Shown: in pieces, positions 23,601 through 29,939 of the stretch
Position numbering within the stretch: position 1 is the first letter of the stretch
Layout: each line of letters opens with the position of its first letter
Assembly (NCBI RefSeq): GCF_008085915.1
Contig: NZ_VSJK01000005.1
Span: 124,001 to 188,000, forward strand
DNA from: Oceaniovalibus sp. ACAM 378
Lineage (GTDB): Bacteria; Pseudomonadota; Alphaproteobacteria; Rhodobacterales; Rhodobacteraceae
Reading direction: 5' to 3'
DNA length: 64,000 bases
Notes under the pieces: generated by a model
The model's input: only the letters and a program-made list of their open reading frames with translations
Database searches by the model: none
Told to the model about the DNA's origin: nothing
Position numbers and translations under genes: made by a program

Positions 23601-26600
23601 CCTCCATCACCCGCCACGCCTGCGTCAGCAAGAGGCGTTGTTGCGGGTCCATCATCCGCGCCTCGGGGGTAGAGAGGCCAAAGAACGGCGCGTCAAAGGC
23701 GCCGATATCATCAATAAAACCGCCCCATTTGACGTTGCACTTTCCCGGCTCTGACAGGGGATCACCCCAGATATCGCGCCAATCCCAACGCTCGGCCGGA
23801 ATCTCGCGGATGCAATCGCGCCCCTCGTGCAACACGGACCAAAAGGCATCGATATCGGGCGCACCGGGGAATTGCCCGCTCATCCCGATGATCGCCACAG
23901 CATCCGCGGCATCGGTCGGTGTTTCGATCCGCGCGGGCGCCTGCGATACGGCGCGGGGTTGCATTTGTTCCGCCTTGATCCCGAGGGCAGAGCTGATCTG
24001 CACCCCGTAATGGTTCGCCAGATGCCCCGCCAACCCTTCAAGCGTGGGAAATTCGAAAAAGACTGTCGGCGTCAGATCAAGGTTCAGCCTGTCGTTCAGC
24101 CGGTTGGAAAACTGCGTGAACGCGATGGAATCAAAGCCATACTCGGTAAGCTCCTCGTCAGGCTCCAGATCGTCGGGCGCAACCTTCAGCTGTTCCGCCG
24201 CCTCGTGCAGTAGACACGTCAGCAGGGCGCGTTGCAGTCGCGCGGTGCTGGGTGGGTGGGACGCGGCGGGCTCGGGTACGACTTCAGACGTGCCGCTGAC
24301 GAATCGGCGAATTGTGTCTCCGGCGCCTTGGGCCGCCATGACGCAAGGTTCGCTCGCAGCCAGTGCAGCGGCCAAGGCGGCCCGCCCAGCATCCGCCGCA
24401 AGCGGGATAAGCCCCGTGGTGCGGCGCATCAATCGTTCCTGCGCCGCGTCCATCCCCATGCCGCCGTCGCGCCAGAGCGGCCAGGCGATGGACACCGTGC
24501 GCCCGTGGCACTGCCCCGCCGCGCGCCGCGTTTCGCGCCTTTGGGCAAACCCGTCGAGAAATCCATTTGCCGCCGCATAATCGGCCTGTCCGGCATTGCC
24601 CATCACGCCGGAAATCGAGCTGAACAGCACCATGAAATCAAGCGGTTCGTCCGCAATCGCACGGTCGAGCGCCTCGATCCCGGCGACCTTGGGCGCGAGA
24701 ACCTCGACCAACTCCGCCTCGGTCTTGCGCAGGAATGCCGCATCCCGCAGCACGCCCGCCGCATGGATCACCCCGGTCAACTGGCCGTGATTGCGCCGGA
24801 TATCCGCGATCAGCTGCGCCGCATCAGCCGGATCGCAAAGATCGGCGCGCCGGAAATACAGGCCCGGGTGGCGATCAATCCAGCGGGCGGTTTCGGCATC
24901 CGGCGCGCTGCGCGCGGCCAGAATAACCGTGGCGTCCGGCGCGGATTCGACAATGTCGCGCGCCAGCATCTTCCCCAATGCACCGGTGCCGCCGGTGATC
25001 AGATAAATACCGCCGTGCTGCCATGGTGCGGGGGCAGACGGCAGGATCTGCTCCTCCCACGTCTGCACGCAAAGCCGCCCGTCGATGATCTGCGCGATGG
25101 CCCCGGCAGGGGCGGTGCGCAACGCGTCAAGGTGGGTGACCGTCGGGGCATCCGGCGTCTCAACCATCAGGGTCTGCCCCTGAAAACCCGGATGCTCGCG
25201 GTTGATACTACGCAGCATCGCACCCAGTCCACAGCCAAGCGGAAGAGTTTCAGCACCCGACAGCAGCACCTGCACAAGCAGCGGGCCATGGGGCAATTCT
25301 GACTGAAGCAGCGCCAAAATTTGGCGTGAGAGACGGCTCAAACGCGCGCCCGCGCTGTCCTGTGGATCATCATCAAGCCTGCGGCAATCGGCACCCGTAA
25401 CCGCAATGGCAACACCGCAGTTCAGCACGATCCGCCGTGCTTCAGCCACGATCCTATGCGCGGTGAAGGGGCGCCAGACAGGCTTGAAAGTCAGCAGATC
25501 AGCCGGTTTCGCACGCTCTTGTTCCCGTGTGGCAAAGCCGCCAAGGGCCACCCGGACGCTGCCGTCTTCGGCGATCAGGTCAATGTTCATCCGCCGCGTT
25601 CCCGCCGCCACATCGCCGGCCGCACGCACATGCGCCCACATCACGCCCTCCATCGGGCCGAAAATATCGACCGAATCCATCGCAAAGGGCAGCGCCGCGC
25701 CCGTCGCCGCAGCGTCAGCCGCGACAAGCCCAATGGCCGATTGCAGCGCGCCGTCCAAAAGCCCGGGGTGTAATGCGCAGCTGTCCAGCTCCAGGTCTGC
25801 GCGCAATCGTTTAAGCCGCGTCAGAACCTGCCCCGGTCCGACGCGCATGTCGTCAATCACCCGGTGCGCCGGACCATAGCCAAGGCCCATCGCGTCAAAC
25901 GATGCGTAGATCGACGCGCTTTCGCGGCGTTGCGGCGTGGCGATGCGCAGGGCGCTCAGATCAACCTGCGGACGTGTAAATGCACCGCTTTCGATCCGCA
26001 TCTGCGCATGTAACAGCGGGCTATCCCCATCGGCCCCGGTCAGGATTTCGGCCCGCGCCTTGCCATTCTCCACCGTAATCCGGCAGGTCACCGTGACACG
26101 GTTTTCCACCCGCAGGGGGGCCATCCAAACGACCTGTCGCAACGCCGGATTGGTGATGCCATGCAGCACCGCCGCCGCGCGGGCCAGTTCCAGATAGGCA
26201 ACTCCGGGCAGGACAGGAACACCGCCGACCCGGTGATCGGTGAGAAAGGATTCCGCACCGCTCAGCGTGAGCGTATAGTCACCCGCGCCCTGCGCCACAG
26301 GTTCCAACGCGACTCGCGTCGCCCCTTGCGGTAACCAGAAACGCTTGCGCTGAAACGCATAGCCCGGAAGGGCGATCCGGCGCGGTGACCCTTGGGGATA
26401 CAGCGCCGCCCAATTCACCGCGCCACCCTTTGACCAGTGGTGCGCAATGTCCTCGGGCGCTTTTCCTGCGGGATCCAGCGATGCGGCGGGCGCCGAGGCT
26501 TTGGGGGCCTGCCCCACGAATGCACTGCCGGTATCGCCCGCACCGAAGTCCCGCATCCGCCGCGCGAGTTCGTCCCGATCGTTTGCCAAAAAGACTGCGC

Positions 26601-28608
26601 GGTGGCGCATCGCATCGCGGCCCACCTGTAACGTATGGGCCAACGCGGCGAGCGGTGCAGCGGGCACGGCTTCGCCCAAACGTGCAGCAGCTTCGCGCAA
26701 GGCGGCTTCGGTGCGGGCCGAGATCGGCACGATCACCGGCCCCCCGGCGGCACCCTTTGCCGTGGCGCTGACGCGATATTCCTCGATCACCAGATGCACA
26801 TTGGCGCCCCCGGCCCCGAACGAGCTGAGCCCGGCGCGGCGCGGGGCTTCGACCCCGTCGATCACCGGGCGCACCCATGGTGCCGACGCCTGCGCCAGAC
26901 AAAACGGTGAATTCGTCAGATCGATCAGCGGGTTGGGCGTGTCGCAGTGCAACGTCCGGTACACCTGCCCGTCCCGCATCGCCAGCAGCACCTTGATCAG
27001 CCCGGCCAGTCCCGCCGTCGCCTCGGTATGACCGATGTTCGATTTCACCGACCCGAGTGCGATACCCGGCGTCTGTGGCATGTCGATCCCGGCGTCATCG
27101 TAAAGGGTGGTGAACGCCTGTTTCAGCCCCTCAACCTCGACCGGATCGCCAAGCGGCGTGCCGGTCCCGTGACATTCAATCATGCCGATGCTGCGCGGAT
27201 CGACGCCCGCCTGCCGATGCGCCTCGACGATCAGTCGCGCCTGCGCTTTGGGGTTCGGCGCGGTCAGCGAAGTAGCGGCACCGCCGTGATTTTCCGCCGA
27301 TCCCCGGATCACACCGATGATCGGATCGCCATCCCGCTCGGCCGCGTCCAGACGTTTCAACAGCACAGCCCCCACGCCATCGGCGCGGGCATATCCATTG
27401 GCATCGGCCGAAAACGTCTTGCAACGCCCGTCGGGGGTGATCATCCCCACCTTGGAGAACATGATATGCTGCATCGGCGAAAGCATCAGGTTCGCCCCGC
27501 CCGCAATGGCCATTTCGCAGCCTTCGTGACGAATCGCGTTGACGGCGCGGTGGACGGCCACCAGCGCGCTGGAGCAGGCGGTATCGATCACCGCGCTTGG
27601 ACCATGGATGTCGAGCAGGAAGGAGAGCCGGTTCGGACAGAAGGCGTGGCCGATCCCGGTCAGTTGCTGCGCCTCCATGATACCCGCGCGGTTGACCATT
27701 TCGGTATAATCAAGAAGGTTGATGCCCAGAAACAGCGCCACCTTGCGCCCGGCAAGCGATCCGGGGGCAAGGCCAGCCTGTTCGATCAGGTGCCAGACGA
27801 CCTCAAGGAACAGGCGGTGCTGCGGGTCCATCAGCTCGGCCTCGCGGGGCGAGATGTTAAAGAACGCCGCGTCGAAAGCATCAACATCGGGGACAAACCC
27901 GCCATATTTCACATCGGAAAACGCGCCCTTCTTCGGGTCGCCGAAACTGGCCCGCCAATCCCAGCGGTGATGCGGGATTTCCTCGATGCAATCGTCGCCT
28001 GCCGCCAGATGGGCGGCTAGGGTCTCGATATCGGGGCTTTGGGGAAAACGACCCTCCATCGACAGGATCGCGATGGGTACATTTGCGGGAATGGTTGCGG
28101 CCGGGGGCAAGACGGTGGTCTGCTTTGGAATGGCGGCAGCCCTTTGCCGGTGGATCATCTCACGCGCCCAATCCTGTGGTTGTGGCGCGGGGACCGGGCG
28201 TGCCGGCTCGGGTGAGTGCTGGGCGTAATGCGTCGCTATGGCGCGGCCGTTGCGATCGCGCAGGATACTGGCGAGATCATCCAGATGGGTGGCCTCGAAA
28301 AACATCGTCGGTGGGCAGGACACACCGAAACTGCGTGAAATCTGCGCCATGATTTCGGTGATCGCGATGGAATCAACCCCGAGGTTTGCGAGGTTTTCGC
28401 GCGGGTCAAGCTCGGCGGGCGCAAGCCCCAATGCGCGCGCGGCAATCAGGTGGACGTCATGGGCGAGGCGGTCTGTGGGGGCGATGGCCACGCCCGGCGA
28501 GACTTCGGGCATTGCATCCGCCAGCCGTGCACCGGCGCGGGCGATCAGCTCATCATCGACCAGTCGCGCCATCCGGGCCCGCAGCGCTGTTTCGGTATCG
28601 TTTGTCAT
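8689..28608 (-). CDS. Trans-AT PKS-NRPS, second assembly-line protein (6639 aa) with terminal thioesterase
   Basis: Completes and releases the chain. Order: ACP (Ser80); KS-DH-KR-ACP (Cys345, His792/Asp952, Tyr1344, Ser1494); KS-DH-ACP (Cys1739, His2209/Asp2367, Ser2500); KS-DH-ACP (Cys2760, His3206/Asp3364, Ser3498); KS-KR-ACP (Cys3735, Tyr4464, Ser4612); KS0-ACP (Cys4841, HGTGT His replaced by Ala4976, Ser5256); C (HHxxxDG at 5436-5442), A, PCP (Ser6315); TE (GWSIG, Ser6449). No AT domain occurs anywhere, so malonyl units must come from the separate AT protein. The leading ACP completes module 6, whose KS and dead DH end the preceding PKS. The start at 28608 overlaps the FMO stop as ATGA; an upstream in-frame ATG inside the FMO gene is rejected. 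Last gene of the six-gene chain. Product family: glutarimide polyketide, probably sesbanimide-like. Confidence 0.96.
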   Translation of the reverse strand: MTNDTETALRARMARLVDDELIARAGARLADAMPEVSPGVAIAPTDRLAHDVHLIAARALGLAPAELDPRENLANLGVDSIAITEIMAQISRSFGVSCPPTMFFEATHLDDLASILRDRNGRAIATHYAQHSPEPARPVPAPQPQDWAREMIHRQRAAAIPKQTTVLPPAATIPANVPIAILSMEGRFPQSPDIETLAAHLAAGDDCIEEIPHHRWDWRASFGDPKKGAFSDVKYGGFVPDVDAFDAAFFNISPREAELMDPQHRLFLEVVWHLIEQAGLAPGSLAGRKVALFLGINLLDYTEMVNRAGIMEAQQLTGIGHAFCPNRLSFLLDIHGPSAVIDTACSSALVAVHRAVNAIRHEGCEMAIAGGANLMLSPMQHIMFSKVGMITPDGRCKTFSADANGYARADGVGAVLLKRLDAAERDGDPIIGVIRGSAENHGGAATSLTAPNPKAQARLIVEAHRQAGVDPRSIGMIECHGTGTPLGDPVEVEGLKQAFTTLYDDAGIDMPQTPGIALGSVKSNIGHTEATAGLAGLIKVLLAMRDGQVYRTLHCDTPNPLIDLTNSPFCLAQASAPWVRPVIDGVEAPRRAGLSSFGAGGANVHLVIEEYRVSATAKGAAGGPVIVPISARTEAALREAAARLGEAVPAAPLAALAHTLQVGRDAMRHRAVFLANDRDELARRMRDFGAGDTGSAFVGQAPKASAPAASLDPAGKAPEDIAHHWSKGGAVNWAALYPQGSPRRIALPGYAFQRKRFWLPQGATRVALEPVAQGAGDYTLTLSGAESFLTDHRVGGVPVLPGVAYLELARAAAVLHGITNPALRQVVWMAPLRVENRVTVTCRITVENGKARAEILTGADGDSPLLHAQMRIESGAFTRPQVDLSALRIATPQRRESASIYASFDAMGLGYGPAHRVIDDMRVGPGQVLTRLKRLRADLELDSCALHPGLLDGALQSAIGLVAADAAATGAALPFAMDSVDIFGPMEGVMWAHVRAAGDVAAGTRRMNIDLIAEDGSVRVALGGFATREQERAKPADLLTFKPVWRPFTAHRIVAEARRIVLNCGVAIAVTGADCRRLDDDPQDSAGARLSRLSRQILALLQSELPHGPLLVQVLLSGAETLPLGCGLGAMLRSINREHPGFQGQTLMVETPDAPTVTHLDALRTAPAGAIAQIIDGRLCVQTWEEQILPSAPAPWQHGGIYLITGGTGALGKMLARDIVESAPDATVILAARSAPDAETARWIDRHPGLYFRRADLCDPADAAQLIADIRRNHGQLTGVIHAAGVLRDAAFLRKTEAELVEVLAPKVAGIEALDRAIADEPLDFMVLFSSISGVMGNAGQADYAAANGFLDGFAQRRETRRAAGQCHGRTVSIAWPLWRDGGMGMDAAQERLMRRTTGLIPLAADAGRAALAAALAASEPCVMAAQGAGDTIRRFVSGTSEVVPEPAASHPPSTARLQRALLTCLLHEAAEQLKVAPDDLEPDEELTEYGFDSIAFTQFSNRLNDRLNLDLTPTVFFEFPTLEGLAGHLANHYGVQISSALGIKAEQMQPRAVSQAPARIETPTDAADAVAIIGMSGQFPGAPDIDAFWSVLHEGRDCIREIPAERWDWRDIWGDPLSEPGKCNVKWGGFIDDIGAFDAPFFGLSTPEARMMDPQQRLLLTQAWRVMEDAGYAPRTLAGSQTGVFIGTADTGYSRLIAAAGTAVEGYAMTGLAPSLGPNRISYHFDFHGPSVAVETACSSALIAVHRAIEALAAGHCTAAIAGGINALLLPDAFVGFSKAGMLSPEGRCKPFSAGADGYARGEGVGLVMLKPLAAAQRDGDRIHAVIRASGENHGGRAASLTAPNPRAQAALLRDVYRRAGFDPRTVSYIEAHGTGTPLGDPIEVEALQSAFGDLNAEAEARHGPAPAQNCAIGSVKSNIGHLELAAGIAGLIKVVLQMRHGEIARSLGCDTLNPYLKLEGGPFRIASEGGEWARPVDAAGNPLLRRAGVSSFGFGGSNAHVVVEEYIAPARSDSVDVESDAPIAPEIVILSARSETQLDEMAHALAAHLNGPGRDDRLCDIAQTLQCTREPMDWRLGLVARDTGDLAARLNGYLAGECGHQVQSGRAKDGRRMTSLLERDDIMRVAANGLAERGHPEDLLALWVGGFDLDWHAVRGGRVGGRITLPGYPFAKTRLWIDGAARPVALEPQTRQHSVDLDGSESFLRDHLVAGRRVLPGVIAFDLLRNALATQETPDPAFELIGHTWTRPIDLEDGAQRVCVTVMPDQRYEVTAHGANGDHRHAEGTWRHLPLGEARQIDLAAERAATPERGDPDALYARFDAMGLCYGPAQRAIREFRTGPGRVLARLEHPDAADHGRALDPAILDGALQALLATQDGDTGLSLPYTVRRVSVYGPTTARMWAVIRPGVQGEQIEICDDAGRVMVALEDFSSRPVQSKPQPRAALAVSAPSAIVSTAPLGAARQAAALACITAIAGRTLEVEPDMLDPEDELGEFGFDSITMTAFAARLNSELSLSLTPADFFEFATLSRLAAHVCDDLSDGQLGLSTIPVPESAPIPEQSVSQADNATVPPKAMAERTAFAPPPRTDDDPIVIVGQSGMFPMAEDIDAFWENLQTGRDCISRIPADRWDWQAMDGDPRSQPDKTDIHWGGFCDGIFAFDPLFFNISPREARLMDPQQRLMLMHAWKAIEDAGHSPRALAGGRVGVFVATSSSGYRDMIGGATGGEGYVATGAVPSIGPNRISYFLDFRGPSEPVETACSSSLVALHRAVQAIAAGDCDMALVGGVNTIVTPEAHINFAKVGMLSRDGRCKTFSADANGYVRGEGAGMILIRRRSDAERSGDPILAVIRATGINHGGHANSLTAPNTQAQTELITRVYNNAGIDPRSVGYIEAHGTGTALGDPVEINALKSAFAALPRNAGDLTGTGCRIGALKTNIGHLELAAGVAGVIKVLAQFRHRRLAPSLHCDMVNPYIDLDDTPFSLIDQAQDWLPVCDAMGRALPLRAGISSFGFGGVNAHVVLEEYRPRPDAIAPPAPGHGPVLIVLSAQNTDRLAEAVKALAGSVSGDMDLYDLAHTLQVGRHGMAQRLAITCDTIAALVRALALYTADGSGPGIVTGRAQARSTVASPGKDAPLDEVARLWVGGAVVDWAARWNTPRPRLRLPTYPFARDEYRIDGRIEKRTEHATSPAKNITQLDPAAFYLRDHVVQGRAILPGAMSVELIRRAAAQDGGAYPVALSNLVWRRPISPPATLHVTLEPKEGGHICKIIAEGAPAAPYVQAEICATPPGPAVTLDIETLWQRCVTPHDPDWLYARYAALGITYGPGMRAVRALASGGDTVMARLSVPGAAETDEAFGVHPAILDGAFQAVLAAFDAEGGDALALPFGIDRIEIHRPTSPEMVAYLRKRPGGDGVLRLDIDLVDGRGEVAVRISGFSLRLLKATPAAAPTATEAPPVHAATSARWVIDAWLVDLVAREAEIAMDDIAMDAPLEEYGIDSIMITRLTDVMESRCGPLPGSLFFEHRTLAALAGYLAQDHAAVFAETPIAPITTPIPVRTAPTAIPANEPIAIIGIAGRYPGARDLVQFWDNLAAGRDSVTEVPPSRWDHSEYYDPKRQPGKTTGKWGGFVDGHDRFDPMFFNIAPREAAFIDPQERLFLQCAWETLEDAGYTRARLATQGETGVFVGVMYEEYQLYGPERTAAGQPTALTGSAASIANRVSYFCDFHGPSIALDTMCSSSLSAIHLACDSLRAGSCATALAGGVNLTVHPNKYIALAQARFLSSNGRCESFGQGGDGYVPAEGVGAVLLKPLAQAMRDGDRVHGVILGSALNHGGKTNGYTVPNPQAQGAVITAALARAGVAPEQISYVEAHGTGTKLGDPIEIAALSRAFGVGATPGGCAIGSVKSNIGHGESAAGVAGLTKVLLQMRHGQLAPSLHAETLNPKIDFAATPFLVQRSLEAWDTGARRIAGLSSFGAGGSNAHFILAEHRAPTRHASKSVPEIYPFSARDPERLDALLARFRVALASLDEADLPSVAFTLQEGREGFEARLAIVANGRAELIAALDDANGGADSDRVLRGRAARGAGVGDLSAPLPQIAHQWTIGQTVDWAALRRGAQPQPISLPTYPFAEDHCWLHDIAATPGPQAEPLPLLFAPTWREQPSKANQQSAARRIVVICGSDVGLDGGPDAPEIERLIPPQGPADERFGFCAAGLLRLVQRVATAPQVLIQVVVPATGPDAGLEGMAGLLRCAVLEHSGLRCQLVAMDFDLPDPARVLAQDAADGAEWGMIRHLRNRRLIRHWQEIAAPEPATPWRQGGVYLLTGGAGGIGLHVAQEIATAGVSPTLWLTGRSALDAAGEVRLEEIRSLGATVHHARVDITDRLAVADLVQRIEDLSGPITGVFHGAGITRDGLLAGKSEQTLHSVLAPKVAGVLALDDALGDRALDFMVLFGSVAGALGNPGQGDYGAANAFLDRFAELRNARGSRQGHCVAIDWPYWRDGGMRMDARAIAGVERAVGVRPLETGPALEGLRAILTRRSDNQVLVLDGDHERLRALMQPPVKAAQPARATLDATVTKSRDDVVAVIKRAFCTILGVKPDHLKPDETIDRFGVDSVSALDIIAALEPDFGALSPTLLFEFQTIARLADELAGRSLPEATPPATARAAANVTRSGDVAIIAVAGRYPGADTIEAFAEALRTGRDCITELPLERQALIPRFSTKKGEPGASHCKWGGFLSDIDRFDAEFFGYTPRAADLADPQERLFLQTVWHLFERAGLTRAALGERYDRRVGLFVGAMYNQYPGLAGDLETRNLLALSSYAGIANRASFFFDLQGPSVAVDSMCSAGLQAVHQACQSLASGESRLAVAGGVNLSIHPAKFEMLSRGGLAGSGPDSRAFAPDGDGYLPSEGVGAVLLKPMTDALRDGDRVLGVIRASRANHAGHSAGFAVPDAGVQAQLIGETLDAAGINASDIGYVEAAATGARLGDAIELRALAQVFADSGDAPPALGSVKASIGHAEAASGLAQLTKVLLQLQDRRLFPSCGFARAAEAGRFDGLPLTPQIVGAHWPARMIDGVEQPRRALIQSFGAGGSNVALILEQAPPGPVLARTEPAIRAFPLSARTPERLDVLRQTLAAHLRKHPDLCPESLARTLQYGRENFECRANFTARNLPDLIAALAGDTPLQSTAHPVASEGAMVVLPGYPFARDRHWLPEPGEAPSADAKISPLALIRRTLAAELGIKAEIIDTSQRLEHLGADSMVRTRLFHEIEGAFGLALTPADVDLYPTPDALAAHVSAQAPADPPESLAPPARQRLSAAQEGLWVNQTLFPDSAEYNVPLAFRGRGLSHEALGLAMAWLIERHPILGARVDDTECGLIMAPVVQAPTLCPVAIPKEMDLAVLIARRVAAPFDLSAGVLRIEHLIGGSLDPDESIVLIVVHHIATDGTSSAVITADFWTAYEHFAAGGPLPEPTVGADYAEFAGWEAEFITSERGRAQRRHWLNRLDSPAPTLHLPFERVVGADISADSRIVTGTLPPDVGTRLIAAAQDLGISPASLALAALAVVLHRYSGETDIVVGVPTLRRPARRFARTVGYCANTITPRLSIAPETLFATLAQSIHGEMNTGLANADYPFAEIARVRGGTSAGAPPWRVSFAYQNFGFDPADLAVMARGDLCYMPDIRQSGGTGIDIEVVNGTGGLRISAAYDANRYEARGVERFVTHLQEVLRCGPDAGHTAVGSMPLLTAPELERALAFAPVAGGKTAPPVHTTIFAQMKKTPGAVAMVDGDTTISFRTLELRVKHLARLLTRRGIKAGDRVGVLLPRGRDAIATLLATLGIGAVWVPLDPEFPNARLSFILRDADLACVMSQGDLVARIAPLMPDGRAVIDIAGERPGLAARFARLPRARVAAQDPAYIIYTSGSTGTPKGVVIGHGALAHHCAVVAKAYGLGSGDRVLQFAPLAVDTAIEQILPPLSVGASLILRPAELPTGEAFLTFLRDRRVSVADLPPVYLHELLRSWTRNGADISATQLRLMIVGGETLPPEVAAAFIRMAPENLRLINAYGPTEATVTALIHTVTRRDDGRSVPIGRPLPGTEVHILDPHGNPVPDGIAGELFLGGPRLAIGYHGREELTRERFAIQRIGGRDVVLYRTGDLASFGPDTAGTVFFHGRSDDQVKIRGHRIETGEIEAAILACGIADAAVIVTANRAGDAQIVAHIATGGAAFDMPALRKRLAARLPRHMLPSDWVTQDALPKMVSGKTDRGALTRPRNAQETAQETAVPTAKDDRIERDLAALWAEVLGRDSVDPDETFEEAGGHSLLTVRLIEAIADRFGQRLSVFDLAEAPRIPAQAALLRIRGGARTGGGSLIVPLRHGDGALPPVFLVHPVGGSVSQYAPLAEALDDGRAIHGIRARGLERGEETAPASIEGMARLYLSEIRNVQPHGPYTLIGWSIGGIIAHEIARQSVEAGESIAFLGMIDSYTPAALARMDRSIAQDKDASPHVLGRAFLRDLFGEDVELFDGEDPVAAALTLPRVKSVLPGADGAMIARLYRVFATNVQAVSRHEITARAVPATLFCATQNGGELSQTGWRALPGAPLSVHPVEADHYSIIAKPCLVKWSSAIHGVLRQTTDRNLLRSAGET
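8692..9501 (-). other. Thioesterase domain of PKS-NRPS
   Basis: Residues about 6370-6639 form a type I alpha/beta-hydrolase TE: VFLVHPVGGSVSQYAPLAEAL at its start, the nucleophile elbow GWSIGG with Ser6449, and a late ADHYSI His. It should release the finished chain by hydrolysis or cyclisation; which of the two cannot be told. Confidence 0.9.
9559..12696 (-). other. NRPS module C-A-PCP, predicted to load a basic amino acid
   Basis: Residues about 5305-6350. The condensation domain has an intact HHIATDG. The A domain shows YTSGSTGTPKG and NAYGPTEATV. By eye the pocket reads D-T-E-D-I-G-A-V-T-K; two acidic positions (239 and 278) suggest a positively charged side chain, most likely Arg. The PCP serine is in GGHSLL (Ser6315). 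No epimerase is present. Confidence 0.85.
12724..14596 (-). other. Module 11: non-elongating KS0-ACP
   Basis: The KS keeps Cys4841 (DSMCSAGL) and SIGHAEA, but the HGTGT His is lost (EAAATGARLG, Ala4976). Such KS0 domains transacylate without extending. Here it passes the chain to ACP Ser5256 and the C domain. Confidence 0.85.
14644..17913 (-). other. Module 10: KS-KR-ACP
   Basis: KS Cys3735 (DTMCSSSL) with EAHGTGT and NIGHGES; KR with TGGAGGIG and catalytic Ser/Tyr4464/Asn in FGSVAGALGNPGQGDYGAAN; ACP Ser4612 (RFGVDSVSAL). Expected output is a beta-hydroxy intermediate. Confidence 0.9.
17989..20838 (-). other. Module 9: KS-DH-ACP (no KR)
   Basis: KS Cys2760 (ETACSSSL), DH with His3206 in DHVVQGRAILP and Asp3364 in ILDGAFQ, ACP Ser3498. 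An intact DH without a ketoreductase in the module must be served by a KR elsewhere, or it acts as an isomerase. Confidence 0.9.
20974..23895 (-). other. Module 8: KS-DH-ACP (no KR)
   Basis: KS Cys1739 (ETACSSAL), DH with His2209 in DHLVAGRRVLP and Asp2367 in ILDGALQ, ACP Ser2500 (EFGFDSITMT). No KR is present between DH and ACP, where only about 60 linker residues occur. Confidence 0.9.
24004..28083 (-). other. Module 7: KS-DH-KR-ACP
   Basis: KS Cys345 (DTACSSAL), DH His792 (DHRVGGVPVLP) and Asp952 (LLDGALQ), KR TGGTGALG with Tyr1344 in GQADYAAAN, ACP Ser1494 (EYGFDSIAFT). A full set for an alpha,beta-double bond. Confidence 0.92.
28249..28476 (-). other. Leading ACP that completes split module 6
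   Basis: Residues about 45-120 with LANLGVDSIAIT, Ser80. It is placed before any KS, so it serves as the acceptor ACP for the KS-DH* pair at the end of the other PKS, with the FMO gene encoded between them. Confidence 0.88.
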
Positions 28609-29939
28609 TCTGCGGCCTCCCTGATCTGCACTGGCGCGCCTTCGGCCAGCATGTCGCGATAATGGCGCATATGGCCCAGCAGCTTCCACAGGTCCGCCTC
28701 CCATTGGTGGCGATAACTGTCGATGAAATACCCCTGCCCCAGATCGGGCGTGTCAGTCTTTTTGGCGGCCAGAAACCGATCCAGCCCCGCGGTGCGCCCA
28801 AACAGCGCGTTTGCGTAATTGCGCACGAAAAGCCCCTGTGTTTTCAACCCATCGCCCAAGCCACCGGCGGCGTTGATGAAGCCCATGAACAACAGGTTGT
28901 CGTGATTTCGCGGGGTTGAATGAAGAAACAGATCGGGGATGTCGCCGCTCCACTCCAGCAGATCGTCGTCAAGAAACGGAAAATCGCGACTATAGCCGGT
29001 GGCGTAAAGGATCACGTCGAATGTATCACTGGTGCCATCGGCAAAGACCACGCGGGGCCCTTCAAACCGGGCGATATCGGGGCGAGGCGCGATATCGCCG
29101 TGCCCGATATGATAGAGCAGCAGCGAATTCATCACCGGATGGGCACCGTCCAGCGGATAATCGGGGCGCGGCAGCCCATAGTCGGCGCCATCAAAACCCG
29201 CAAATCGAAACACCTCCTGAATATAGGCCAGCGTCTCGGTCTTGGTGGAGAACTTGTTGCCCAGCTCCATCATCCATTGCGGCGTTGGTTTGCCATCAAT
29301 GAATTTCGGCTGATAGTAATAGCCGCGTCGCGTGCTGTGATGCACCGATTGGGCGGTGCGGATCGCATCAACCGCAATATCACAGCCCGAATTGCCGCCC
29401 CCCACCACCAGCACCCGCTGATCACGCAACTGGTCGGCGGTCTTATAGTCGCAGGCGTGCAGTGTCTGCCCGTCAAAAATGCCCTTGCCCGTCCTATCGG
29501 GAAACCGCGCCACACGTTGCAGTCCGTTGCACACCACAACCAGCGGATAGTACGCATCCTGCCCCGCCCCGCTGATCAGTCGCCAGCCCTGCCCTTCGTG
29601 CGTCAGACGCGTGACCGGGGCGTTGAAATGCGTCCGTTCATACAGCCCGAAGGCCCGCGCATAGGATCGGACATAGGCCAGCATCTGTCGGTGATCCGGG
29701 TAATGCGGGTAATCCTCGGGCATCGGAAAATCGGCGACCTGCGTGTTGAATCGCGGTGAAATCAGGTGCAGCGACCGGTAAGTGCGCCCCGAAGCAGCAT
29801 CGCCGTTCCAGACGCCGCCAAAATCGGCCTCAGCCTCATAGATATCCACCTCGATCCCGCCTTCAACAAGCTCGCGCGCGACGCCGATTCCGGTGGGGCC
29901 GCCGCCGATGATGGCGACCTTTGCCTGTGCTCTGGTCAT
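28605..29939 (-). CDS. Flavin-dependent Baeyer-Villiger-type monooxygenase (group B FMO) of the PKS split module
   Basis: 444 aa. Two Rossmann motifs (GGGPTG at 12-17 for FAD; VGGGNSG near 177 for NADPH) flank a perfect FMO/BVMO fingerprint FxGxxxHxxxY (F155 to Y165, FDGQTLHACDY). In trans-AT systems such enzymes oxidise the ACP-bound chain, often inserting oxygen next to a beta-ketone to give an ester. Its gene lies exactly between PKS proteins whose facing ends form one split module (KS-DH* / ACP), so it most likely acts there during assembly rather than as late tailoring. Start and stop both overlap the neighbours as ATGA. Hydroxylation instead of oxygen insertion cannot be excluded. Confidence 0.92.
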   Translation of the reverse strand: MTRAQAKVAIIGGGPTGIGVARELVEGGIEVDIYEAEADFGGVWNGDAASGRTYRSLHLISPRFNTQVADFPMPEDYPHYPDHRQMLAYVRSYARAFGLYERTHFNAPVTRLTHEGQGWRLISGAGQDAYYPLVVVCNGLQRVARFPDRTGKGIFDGQTLHACDYKTADQLRDQRVLVVGGGNSGCDIAVDAIRTAQSVHHSTRRGYYYQPKFIDGKPTPQWMMELGNKFSTKTETLAYIQEVFRFAGFDGADYGLPRPDYPLDGAHPVMNSLLLYHIGHGDIAPRPDIARFEGPRVVFADGTSDTFDVILYATGYSRDFPFLDDDLLEWSGDIPDLFLHSTPRNHDNLLFMGFINAAGGLGDGLKTQGLFVRNYANALFGRTAGLDRFLAAKKTDTPDLGQGYFIDSYRHQWEADLWKLLGHMRHYRDMLAEGAPVQIREAAE

